32,364 nucleotides of DNA from Roseibacillus sp. (GTDB lineage Bacteria; Verrucomicrobiota; Verrucomicrobiia; Verrucomicrobiales; Akkermansiaceae): contig JAPKFB010000056.1 in the NCBI GenBank assembly GCA_028821775.1, positions 1-32,364 on the forward strand, written 5' to 3'. Position numbers and translations under genes: made by a program. Within the stretch, counting starts at the first letter, position 1. Each line of letters begins with the position of its first letter. Under the pieces are notes generated by a model, which searched no databases, was not told the DNA's origin, and saw nothing but the letters and a program-made list of their open reading frames with translations. This document shows, one piece after another, positions 1 through 6,901 of the stretch.

Positions 1-1
1 C

Positions 2-385
2 GGTTTTGTCGTGGAGATGTATAACGGCACGACCTATGCGGGTGATGACATCACTGCCTACGATGGCGTCTCAGATACCGTCTGGAGCACCGTCATCACC
101 TCCGACAGCCACACCGCCTATGTCAACGGGACGAATCTCAATCTTGGCGGCAACCCGACCAACAGCGTCGCTGCCAATGCGTCCATCATCATGGCGTCAT
201 ACAGCTCAAGTGGCTACGATTTTGTCGGCGACATGAGCCAGATGATCATTTTCGAATCCGCTCTCAATGACGCCGACCGTGCGCTCGTCGAGAACTTTCT
301 CGCCGCCATCCCGGAGCCCTCCGCCACCCTGCTCCTGGGCTTGGCCGCGCTTCCCTTTCTGAGACGCCGGCGCTCGCGCGGCTGA
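2..385 (+). CDS. PEP-CTERM anchored LamG-like surface protein (3' part)
   Basis: The reading frame is open from the left edge, so the start lies outside the window and only about 127 C-terminal residues are visible. The end is a textbook PEP-CTERM sorting signal: the IPEPS motif, a short hydrophobic segment (LLLGLAALPFL) and a basic tail (RRRRSRG). In Verrucomicrobiota such tails are thought to be processed by an exosortase and to direct proteins to the envelope. Just before it, the stretch with GDMSQMIIFESALNDADR and VENFLAA resembles the last strand and helix of LamG/concanavalin-like jellyroll domains, where an acidic 'ALSDAER' type helix closes the fold. The protein is therefore probably an exported carbohydrate- or matrix-binding protein. 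The exact ligand cannot be told from this fragment. Confidence is high for the sorting signal and moderate for the LamG assignment. Confidence 0.85.
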   Translation, partial: GFVVEMYNGTTYAGDDITAYDGVSDTVWSTVITSDSHTAYVNGTNLNLGGNPTNSVAANASIIMASYSSSGYDFVGDMSQMIIFESALNDADRALVENFLAAIPEPSATLLLGLAALPFLRRRRSRG

Positions 386-418
386 GACGAACGCGTCCCC
401 ATCTCGACCCGGCGAGCG

Positions 419-439
419 GAAAACCGATCCTGGGTTTTC
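419..439 (+). terminator. Possible weak intrinsic terminator after the PEP-CTERM gene
   Basis: A perfect 7-bp inverted repeat (GAAAACC and GGTTTTC) encloses a 7-nt loop 34 bases after the stop codon of the PEP-CTERM gene. The right arm is itself T-rich, but only two further T residues follow it, so termination would be weak. Seen directly in the sequence; the function is inferred. Confidence 0.35.
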
Positions 440-502
440 TTGATTTAGAGCGTTCACCCGGTCCTCGGGGAATGTTAGCGTCGGTGCCAAGCAGCCAACG
501 AC

Positions 503-1888
503 GTGCCTCCCCTCGTACAGACCAATCCCTTCACCATGGCCATCGCCGCCGAGCGGAGTCGCGACGATGCGTCCCTCGTAGCGGAGAAACTCAAAGTGGT
601 CCGGCAGGCGCAAGCGGCATGGGCCCGCACTCCCATCTCTCCGCGGGTCGAAGTCCTGCGCGGGGCCTTGGCTTACTTCGATCGCCAGCGCGAAGAAATC
701 GCGACCGACATCACAACCCTGATGGGCAAGCCCCTTGCGCAGAGCCGCAACGAGTTGAATGGCTTTTTCGAGCGCGCCGAATTTCTGCTGGAGACCGCTG
801 AAGCTGCGCTCGCTCCCGAAACGCTTCCCGAGGTGGAGGGCTTCCATCGTCGCATCGAACACGTCCCGCTCGGCGTGGTCTTCGTCATCTCGGCTTGGAA
901 CTACCCGCTCATGATCTCCCTCAATGGCGTCCTGGCGGCTCTCTTGGCTGGAAACACGGTCCTGCTCAAACACGCCTCCGCCACTGCTCCAATCGGCGAT
1001 CACTTCGAAGCCGCCTTCGGGAATATCGCCTCCCACCCGGGCCTCTTGCGGCACGCCTTCGCCAGTCACCAGGACGCCGGTGATGTCATTCGTCAACGCC
1101 AAGTCCACCACGTCATCTTCACCGGGTCGGTCCAAGGCGGCCGTGCGATCAGCCGGTCCTGCGGCGAAGCGATGCTCGATTGTCATCTCGAACTCGGCGG
1201 GAAGGACTCCGCCTACGTCGCCGCCGATGCCGATCTGCTCGCCGCCGCGGAAACGATTGTGGACGGCTGCATGTACAATGCCGGCCAATCATGTTGCGGC
1301 ATCGAACGGGTCTACGTAGATGACAACGTCTTCACCGAATTTGTTGATCATGCCACCAAGCTGATCGAAGCCTACCAACTCGGCGATCCCACCGACGCAA
1401 CCACCACCATGGGCCCGCTGGCGGATCCCAGGGCCGCCGAGGTGATGGAACAACAAGTGGCCGAAGCGCGCGCGGGAGGGGCCCGGGTTGTCCGCGGAGG
1501 ACAACGTAAGATGATCGACGGCGCGACCTTCTTCGAACCCACTCTTGTTCTCCACCCCACCGCAGGGATGGCCATCATGCGTGAAGAAAATTTCGGCCCC
1601 CTCATGCCGGTCATGAGGGTGAGCGACGACGAGGAAGCGCTCTCTCACATCAATGACAGCGACCTCGGCCTGACCGCGGCGGTCTTCACCGCCTCCCGTG
1701 AGCGCGCGGAGAAGATGGCCTCTCACATCGAAGCCGGCACGGTCTTCATGAACCGTTGTGACTACCTCGATCCCGCCCTGCCGTGGACCGGCTACAAGCT
1801 TTCCGGACGTGGCACCGGCCTTTCCCATCACGCTTTTCACGGCCTGACCAAACGCAAGGCCATTCACTTCAAGCTTCCCCCCGGGTAG
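503..1888 (+). CDS. NAD(P)-dependent aldehyde dehydrogenase
   Basis: This 461-residue protein belongs to the ALDH superfamily and should oxidise an aldehyde to its acid in the cytoplasm. The catalytic set is complete: Asn133 in SAWNYP, Glu230 in LELGGK and the nucleophile Cys264 in NAGQSCCG; EENFGPLMPV near the C-terminus is also typical. The C-terminal phrase with LPWTGYKLSGRGTG is common in ALDHs found beside glutamine-synthetase-like ligases. I use the GTG start at 503 because the preceding QTNPFT stretch aligns with the usual ALDH N-terminus; an ATG at 536 is an alternative. It is the first gene of a four-gene set with the GS-like ligase only 26 bases downstream. In that context the likely substrate is a gamma-glutamyl amino-aldehyde, as for PuuC-type enzymes, but the sequence alone cannot fix the substrate. 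Confidence 0.93.
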   Translation: MPPLVQTNPFTMAIAAERSRDDASLVAEKLKVVRQAQAAWARTPISPRVEVLRGALAYFDRQREEIATDITTLMGKPLAQSRNELNGFFERAEFLLETAEAALAPETLPEVEGFHRRIEHVPLGVVFVISAWNYPLMISLNGVLAALLAGNTVLLKHASATAPIGDHFEAAFGNIASHPGLLRHAFASHQDAGDVIRQRQVHHVIFTGSVQGGRAISRSCGEAMLDCHLELGGKDSAYVAADADLLAAAETIVDGCMYNAGQSCCGIERVYVDDNVFTEFVDHATKLIEAYQLGDPTDATTTMGPLADPRAAEVMEQQVAEARAGGARVVRGGQRKMIDGATFFEPTLVLHPTAGMAIMREENFGPLMPVMRVSDDEEALSHINDSDLGLTAAVFTASRERAEKMASHIEAGTVFMNRCDYLDPALPWTGYKLSGRGTGLSHHAFHGLTKRKAIHFKLPPG

Positions 1889-1914
1889 CGATTACCCCAG
1901 AAACCGACCAGACC

Positions 1915-3273
1915 ATGAACCTCATCGATCAATACCAACAGGAAGGCATCAAGCGCGTCAAACTGGCCTTCGCCGACGTCGACGGAGTTCACCGGGGCAA
2001 GTACGTCAGCCTGGAAAAATTTGCCTCCATTGTAGAGGATGGGGCCGGCCTCTGCGACTGCGTGCTGGGCTGGGACATCGATGATCAACTCTACGACAAG
2101 GCCCGCTTCACCGGATGGCATACCGCCTTTCCGGATGCGCGCTACGAAGTCGACCTCGCCTCCGAGCGCCGCCTTTTGGAAGAGAACGGCACGCCGCTCT
2201 TTCTCCTGACCTTTGTCGGGGAAGGCGGGGAATTGCATCCCATCTGTCCCCGCTCCCTTCTCAAGCGCGTCCTCGCCGTGGCGGAATCCATGGGCTACCG
2301 TGCGGAACTCGCTTTCGAGTACGAGTTCTTTGTCTTCGAGGAAACCGCCCACAGTGTGCGCGAGAAGGACTACCGCGACCTCAAGAACCTCACCCCCGGC
2401 AATTTCGGATATAGCATCCTTCGCAACAGCACGGAGTCAGAACTCTATCACGAGTTCATGGACTACTGTGACAGCATGGACACCGCGATCGAAGGACTGC
2501 ATTGCGAAACCGGACCAGGCGTGTGGGAAGCGGCCCTTGTTCACCGCGACGCTCTCGCCATGGCGGACGCCGCAGCCCTCTTCAAAACCTTCACCAAGGT
2601 CTTCTTCCAGAAGCGCGACCTGCTCGCTACCTTCATGGCCAAGTGGTCGATGGACTACCCCGGCCAAAGCGGCCATCTCCATCAATCCCTGATCGACCTA
2701 AAGAGCGGACAGAACGTCTTCCATGAAGAAGGCGCCGACCACGGGATGAGTCCCCTCCTGGCAAACTTCGTGGGTGGCCATCAACAGTTTCTCAAACCCT
2801 TCCTCCCGTTCTACGCGCCCACCATCAATTCCTACACCCGGCTCGTGAAAGGCTTCTGGGCTCCAACCGCCGCAACGTGGGGCATCGACAACCGCACCTG
2901 CGCCCTCCGGGTCATCCCCGGATCGGACAAGTCCCAGCGACTCGAACTCCGGGTCGGTGGCGCCGATGGCAATCCCTACCTGGTGGCCGCCGCCAGCATT
3001 GCGGCCGGACTCCTCGGAATCGAGCACGGGATCTCGCCCACTCCACCCGTCGTCGGCAACGCCTACGAAGTGGAGGACTCTCTTCCCGCCAATCTCCAAC
3101 TCGCCTCCAACCTGCGCGATGCCACCCGCGACCTCCAGGCCTCGGCCGAGGCGGTCGAGATGTTCGGTGCCGAATTCGTCGAGCACTACGCCTGCTCGCG
3201 CGATTGGGAAGTGCGCGAGTACGAACGCCACGTCAACGACTGGCAACTCCGACGCTACTTCGAACTCATTTGA
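1915..3273 (+). CDS. Glutamine-synthetase-family gamma-glutamyl amide ligase (PuuA/IpuC/GlnA4-like)
   Basis: A 452-residue GS-fold protein. The N-terminal beta-grasp part carries FADVDGVHRGKY (about residues 19-30). The catalytic domain has the metal-binding EYEFF (135-139), GPGVWEAAL (200-208), GHLHQS (253-258), NSYTRLVKGFWAP and NRTCALRV motifs, and NPYLVAAASIAAGL near the end. The open frame continues 44 codons upstream into the ALDH gene, but ATG 1915 gives a normal GS N-terminus, so I chose it. I see no class I adenylylation-site motif, and the sequence resembles gamma-glutamyl amine ligases more than the housekeeping GlnA. Such enzymes use ATP to join glutamate to an amine (putrescine, ethanolamine, alaninol). 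The iron alcohol dehydrogenase that follows directly suggests that the amine carries a hydroxyl group. Function as a minor true glutamine synthetase cannot be excluded. Confidence 0.9.
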   Translation: MNLIDQYQQEGIKRVKLAFADVDGVHRGKYVSLEKFASIVEDGAGLCDCVLGWDIDDQLYDKARFTGWHTAFPDARYEVDLASERRLLEENGTPLFLLTFVGEGGELHPICPRSLLKRVLAVAESMGYRAELAFEYEFFVFEETAHSVREKDYRDLKNLTPGNFGYSILRNSTESELYHEFMDYCDSMDTAIEGLHCETGPGVWEAALVHRDALAMADAAALFKTFTKVFFQKRDLLATFMAKWSMDYPGQSGHLHQSLIDLKSGQNVFHEEGADHGMSPLLANFVGGHQQFLKPFLPFYAPTINSYTRLVKGFWAPTAATWGIDNRTCALRVIPGSDKSQRLELRVGGADGNPYLVAAASIAAGLLGIEHGISPTPPVVGNAYEVEDSLPANLQLASNLRDATRDLQASAEAVEMFGAEFVEHYACSRDWEVREYERHVNDWQLRRYFELI

Positions 3274-3282
3274 GTGCTCGCA

Positions 3283-4434
3283 ATGCAACAGTTCAACTAT
3301 CCCACCATCATTTACTACGGCGAGGGCGCCGTGGAGCACCTTGCTTCCGCCCTTGCAAAGCGCGGCCACCGGCACCTCCTGCTGGTCACCGACGCGACGC
3401 TGGTCGAACTTGGTCTTGCGGCGCAGGTCGTCGAGTCGCTCTCGGGCAGCGGCGCAGAGATCACCCTCTTCGACCAGGTTCATTCCAATCCCATCGAGGA
3501 GGATGTCGAACTCGGCACCACGGCCTACAAAACCAATCGCTGCGACGCCATCGTGGCGCTCGGGGGCGGGAGCCCCATGGACGTCGCCAAGGTGATCAAG
3601 TTCATGGCCACTCACAAGGGGCCCCTCGCGCAGTACGAAGACCGGCTTGGCGGCGATGCCCTGATCACCAATCCCATGCCACCGGTCTATGCCATCCCGA
3701 CCACCGCGGGAACCGGCAGCGAGGTGGGCCGCAGCAGTGTCGTGACGATGGCTGCCACCAAGAAGAAGACCATCTTCTTCGCTCCTCAACTCATGCCGGA
3801 CATCGCGGTGCTGGCCCCCGAGTTGACGGCCAGCCTTCCGCCTCACATCACCGCCGCCACCGGCATCGACGCCTTCACGCACTGCCTCGAAGCCTGGCTC
3901 GCTCCCGGCTTTCACCCCATGGCCGACGGGATCGCTCTCGAAGGGATCAAGCTCTGCCTCGATTGCCTGCCACGCTGCCTTGCGAATGGCAACGATCTGG
4001 AGTCGCGCGGCAAGATGCTGATGGCGGCCACGATGGGCGCCACCGCCTTCCAAAAGGGACTCGGCATGATCCACTCACTGGCCCACCCGCTCTCCGCGCA
4101 CTTCGGGCTGCACCACGGCCTGACCAATGCCCTCCTCCTCCCCGCCGCGGTTGCCTTTCTCGAACGGAGCGACCTCGACGAAGAACAACGAGGACGACTC
4201 TCCACGGTTCACGGCTTCTTCCAGGAACGCGGATCGGGTGGTGACTCCCTTTCCTCCGCCAGCCGCGCGTGGTTCGAATCCCTGGGCATCGAATTTGGCC
4301 TGGCCCGTCACGGCATCCCGGAGGACCGGTTCGAGTTTCTCGCCGACGAGGCCTTCGATGACCCGTGCCATCCCACCAACATGATTCCGGTGACGCGCGA
4401 GGACCTCCTCGCCACCTACCGCGCCGCGCTGTGA
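3283..4434 (+). CDS. Iron-containing (group III) alcohol dehydrogenase
   Basis: About 383 residues from ATG 3283; a GTG at 3274, touching the GS stop codon, would add three residues. The protein has the Fe-ADH architecture: an N-terminal nucleotide-binding half with GGGSPMDVAK and PTTAGTGSEV, then an all-helical metal-binding half. The four expected metal ligands are all present (numbered from the GTG): Asp199 and His203 in GIDAFTHCLEAW, His267 in IHSLAHPL and His281 in LHHGLTNA. The enzyme should interconvert an alcohol and an aldehyde with NAD(P). It lies directly after the GS-like ligase and five bases before the amidotransferase, so translation is probably coupled. In this operon its likely job is to oxidise the hydroxyl of a gamma-glutamyl amino alcohol to the aldehyde used by the upstream ALDH. 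That pathway role is inferred from context. Confidence 0.92.
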   Translation: MQQFNYPTIIYYGEGAVEHLASALAKRGHRHLLLVTDATLVELGLAAQVVESLSGSGAEITLFDQVHSNPIEEDVELGTTAYKTNRCDAIVALGGGSPMDVAKVIKFMATHKGPLAQYEDRLGGDALITNPMPPVYAIPTTAGTGSEVGRSSVVTMAATKKKTIFFAPQLMPDIAVLAPELTASLPPHITAATGIDAFTHCLEAWLAPGFHPMADGIALEGIKLCLDCLPRCLANGNDLESRGKMLMAATMGATAFQKGLGMIHSLAHPLSAHFGLHHGLTNALLLPAAVAFLERSDLDEEQRGRLSTVHGFFQERGSGGDSLSSASRAWFESLGIEFGLARHGIPEDRFEFLADEAFDDPCHPTNMIPVTREDLLATYRAAL

Positions 4435-4438
4435 AATC

Positions 4439-5176
4439 GTGAACAAGATCACTCTCGGCGTCCTCCTCTGCGACTCGGTCCACTCCGACCGCCGCGACAT
4501 CGACGGCGACTACCCGGATATTTTCACCGGCATGTTCCGCCGCTATTCACCGTCTGGCTGCGAGGTGGAGCTCCGTTTCTACGACGTGATCAGCGGCCAC
4601 TACCCCCAACGACTCGACGAATGCAGCGGCTACCTCACCACCGGCGCCTGCGCCTCCGTGAACGACCCCGACCCTTGGATCAGGGACTTCGAACAGTTCG
4701 TCCGCGACCTTCACGAAATCGAGTGCAAGCTCATCGCGATCTGCTTCGGCCACCAGATGATCGCCAAAGCGCTCGGCGGCCGCGTCGAGCACTCGGATCG
4801 GGGCTGGGGCGTCGGGGTCCATGAAGTAACCATCCATCACCCCGAGCCCTGGATGATTCCCACTGCCCGCTCCTTCCGCATCGTCCTCAGCCACCAGGAC
4901 CAGGTCACCGAACTTCCTCCCAACGCCGAGGTCCTGGCCTCCACCCCTCACTGCCCTATTTCGCTCTTCCGCTGCGGCACCCTCATCGGCATCCAAGGCC
5001 ACCCGGAGTTCAGCATTCCCTACGCCGGAGCGCTCATGGAATCGCGCGCCGGGATCATCCCCGCGGAAACCCGGAAGCAGGCATTCGAAAGCTTCGCGCA
5101 GGAACCGGATTACACCTTGCTCACATCGTGGATGGTCCACTACCTGGGCTCGGGAGCCACGGAGGAGCCGGAGTAA
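4439..5176 (+). CDS. Class I glutamine amidotransferase, GMP-synthase GATase-like
   Basis: A 245-residue protein with a GTG start, four bases after the alcohol dehydrogenase stop. The class I GATase triad is present: Cys102 in ICFGHQMIAKALGG, and His188 with Glu190 in IQGHPEFS. It lacks the synthetase domain of GuaA and is a stand-alone amidotransferase. In amine-degrading gene sets, stand-alone members of this superfamily hydrolyse gamma-glutamyl amides; the comparison is PuuD, although PuuD is of the peptidase C26 subgroup and this protein is closer to the GMP-synthase-like group. The inferred role here is to release glutamate and an amino acid from the oxidised gamma-glutamyl product, closing the cycle begun by the GS-like ligase. 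It ends the compact plus-strand operon. Confidence 0.88.
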   Translation: MNKITLGVLLCDSVHSDRRDIDGDYPDIFTGMFRRYSPSGCEVELRFYDVISGHYPQRLDECSGYLTTGACASVNDPDPWIRDFEQFVRDLHEIECKLIAICFGHQMIAKALGGRVEHSDRGWGVGVHEVTIHHPEPWMIPTARSFRIVLSHQDQVTELPPNAEVLASTPHCPISLFRCGTLIGIQGHPEFSIPYAGALMESRAGIIPAETRKQAFESFAQEPDYTLLTSWMVHYLGSGATEEPE

Positions 5177-5201
5177 TCAGGAGGCGGAGGAGTCCGGTCA
5201 C

Positions 5202-5440
5202 CTAGCACCCCGGGCATGTGCTCGCGAAAGTATCGTTCGTCGGGATGAGACCAAATCTCTCCCAGGAATGGCCGCTCATCGCACGAATCCGGCAGCTTAC
5301 TCCGCTTTCGAGATCCCAAAGACGCGCCGATCCGTCCCGAGATGTGCTCAGGAATCGCTCCCCATCCAAAGCATCACGATCTCAGAAAGCGTTCCGGCAT
5401 GATGAAATCCTGATTCCCCAACCACCCGCAGCGAAGGGAG
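5202..5440 (-). pseudogene. Decayed WD40-repeat protein remnant
   Basis: Hand translation of the minus strand gives STSRDGSARLWDLESG (about 5308-5355), preceded by DGERFL. This is the diagnostic core of a WD40 blade: SxDGxxRxWD followed by a turn. The frame ends at a stop at 5202-5204 and is closed upstream by a TGA at 5383-5385. A neighbouring frame just upstream reads HHAGTLSEIVML, which matches the 'GHxGxxxxVxxxPDG' start of the same blade, so a small indel near 5375 appears to break the gene. Only about one blade is recognisable, far short of a propeller, and no convincing start or export signal remains. I regard it as a gene fossil. The WD40 reading is seen in sequence; the decay is inferred. 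Confidence 0.55.
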
Positions 5441-5671
5441 CACCTCCCTGGCCAGAGCGCCGCCTGGACAGAGCACGACCATGGCTGCCGCCCAGCTGGC
5501 GGTGCTCCCTCCGCCTGACGCGCCCACTCTCTTCCTTCAAAACCATATTTCCCCGCAAAACATTGACTACCAACAGATCATGATCGAGAGAAGATTCGCC
5601 GGACCCTTCCAAGAGAGCTCTGCTTTAGAGTTGGCGGCCGCGCTTCCTCCCCTAGACTCCCGACGTTCCCG
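5441..5671. other. Intergenic DNA without a recognised gene
   Basis: Between the WD40-like remnant and the hairpin before the dehydrogenase I see no convincing coding sequence. Short open frames exist on both strands but lack any family resemblance. A TTGACT hexamer occurs at 5563-5568 without a good -10 partner at the usual spacing, so I do not call a promoter, although one is expected somewhere here for the gene starting at 5722. Confidence 0.4.
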
Positions 5672-5692
5672 CTCCAGCACCCCCTGCTGGAG
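5672..5692 (+). promoter_or_regulatory. Perfect 8-bp hairpin upstream of the dehydrogenase gene
   Basis: CTCCAGCA and TGCTGGAG form a perfect 8-bp stem around a CCCCC loop, ending 29 bases before the ATG at 5722. There is no following T-tract, so a classical terminator is unlikely. It could be a 5'-leader structure or a dyad-symmetric operator. Seen directly; the role is unknown. Confidence 0.4.
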
Positions 5693-5721
5693 GTCCGGCG
5701 CAGCAGCAGGCGACGGTCAAT

Positions 5722-6834
5722 ATGAAAGCAGTAGGCGTCACCCCAAATCAAAAAACAATCAGCATCCTCGAGCACCCCGCTCCCGAGCTGGAAGCCGATG
5801 ATCAGGTGAGGATTCGCACCATCGATGTGGGCATCTGCGGTACGGATCGCGAGATCTGCACCTTTGTTTATGGCGATCCGCCGGCCGGATCGGAATACCT
5901 CGTCCTCGGACACGAGGCTCTGGGTCAAATCGTGGAACTCGGATCCGAGGTGGAGAACCTCAAAGTGGGCGACCTCGTGGTCCCCTCAGTTCGCCGCCCC
6001 TGCACCGACCATCACTGCGTGCCCTGCCAAAATGACCTGCAGGATTTCTGCTCCACGGGATCCTACATCGAGCGCGGAATCAAGGAATGCCATGGCTTCA
6101 TGACGGAGTCATTCGTGGAGCGCGAACGCTTCCTCACCTACGTGCCGCCGGAACTTCGGGACGTGGCGGTCCTCATGGAACCGCTCACCATTGCGGAGAA
6201 AGGACTGACCCAAGCTTGGGCGGTCCAGAAACGCCTGCCCTGGATACGGCATGAAGAAAACGGAAAACCCACCGGCAAGGGACTCAATGCCTTGGTGCTG
6301 GGAGCCGGTCCGATTGGAATTCTCGGCGCCATGAAAATGAAAGCCGCCGGCTTCAACACCTACGTGTACTCTCGCTCCAAAGCACCCAACCCCAAATCCG
6401 AGATCGTGGAGTCGATTGGCGTGAATTATATCTCGTCGCTCGAGGTCCCCGTCCAGGAGCTCCCCAACATCGTGGGCTCCATCGACCTTGTTTACGAAGG
6501 TATCGGGGTTTCCGGCGTAGCGTTCAGTGTTCTCAGCGTGCTCGGCTTGAACGGCGTCTACATCTACACCGGAATCCCCGCCCCTGGCGGTCCCATGCCC
6601 ATCGACGCCAACAATCTCATGCGCAACATCGTGCTGAAGAACCAGGCCATCGTGGGAACCGTCAATGCAGACGAGGCGTCCTTCAAAGCTGCAATCAAGG
6701 ACCTCGCCTACTTCAAGAAGCACTGGCCCGAAGCCATCGAGGCCGTCATCAGCAAGCGCTACGCCCTGGACTCGTGTCGCGAGCTCCTCCTCGATCGCGC
6801 GACCGGGATCAAGAACGTGATTTCGTTCGAGTAA
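5722..6834 (+). CDS. Zinc-dependent glucose 1-dehydrogenase-like medium-chain dehydrogenase
   Basis: A 370-residue MDR-superfamily enzyme. Catalytic zinc ligands are Cys39 in GICGTDREI, and His64 and Glu65 in LVLGHEALG. A structural zinc site is formed by Cys94, Cys99, Cys102 and Cys110, and a Rossmann motif LGAGPIGILG lies at about 193-202. The phrases VRRPC, GSYIERGIKECHGFM and MEPLTIAEK are typical of the glucose dehydrogenase group that includes the Sulfolobus and haloarchaeal enzymes, which oxidise aldoses with NAD(P). The expected role is oxidation of glucose or a related sugar to the lactone in the cytoplasm. It stands 545 bases after the amine operon and probably has its own promoter. 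It converges on the DUF6288 gene. The sugar specificity cannot be read from the sequence. Confidence 0.88.
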   Translation: MKAVGVTPNQKTISILEHPAPELEADDQVRIRTIDVGICGTDREICTFVYGDPPAGSEYLVLGHEALGQIVELGSEVENLKVGDLVVPSVRRPCTDHHCVPCQNDLQDFCSTGSYIERGIKECHGFMTESFVERERFLTYVPPELRDVAVLMEPLTIAEKGLTQAWAVQKRLPWIRHEENGKPTGKGLNALVLGAGPIGILGAMKMKAAGFNTYVYSRSKAPNPKSEIVESIGVNYISSLEVPVQELPNIVGSIDLVYEGIGVSGVAFSVLSVLGLNGVYIYTGIPAPGGPMPIDANNLMRNIVLKNQAIVGTVNADEASFKAAIKDLAYFKKHWPEAIEAVISKRYALDSCRELLLDRATGIKNVISFE

Positions 6835-6901
6835 GCGGGAGCGGTCCGAGCGAAGTGGATTTGTCCCGCCCGCCCCTCCTCTATCACTAACGCTGTTTCT
6901 G

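Noticed and set aside
206..1288. Long minus-strand open frame across the start of the ALDH gene
   Set aside because: It is antisense to a gene with complete ALDH motifs, has no family resemblance and is explained by high GC.
2698..4074. Minus-strand open frame of about 458 codons antisense to the GS-like and Fe-ADH genes
   Set aside because: It overlaps two well-supported enzymes, and its composition (rich in His, Gly and Arg) is typical of antisense shadow frames.
5563..5568. TTGACT as a promoter -35 box
   Set aside because: No acceptable -10 hexamer lies 16-18 bases downstream.
5218..5583. Plus-strand frame of 121 codons after the amidotransferase
   Set aside because: Rich in Arg, Pro and Ser with no family match, and the opposite strand holds the WD40-like remnant.
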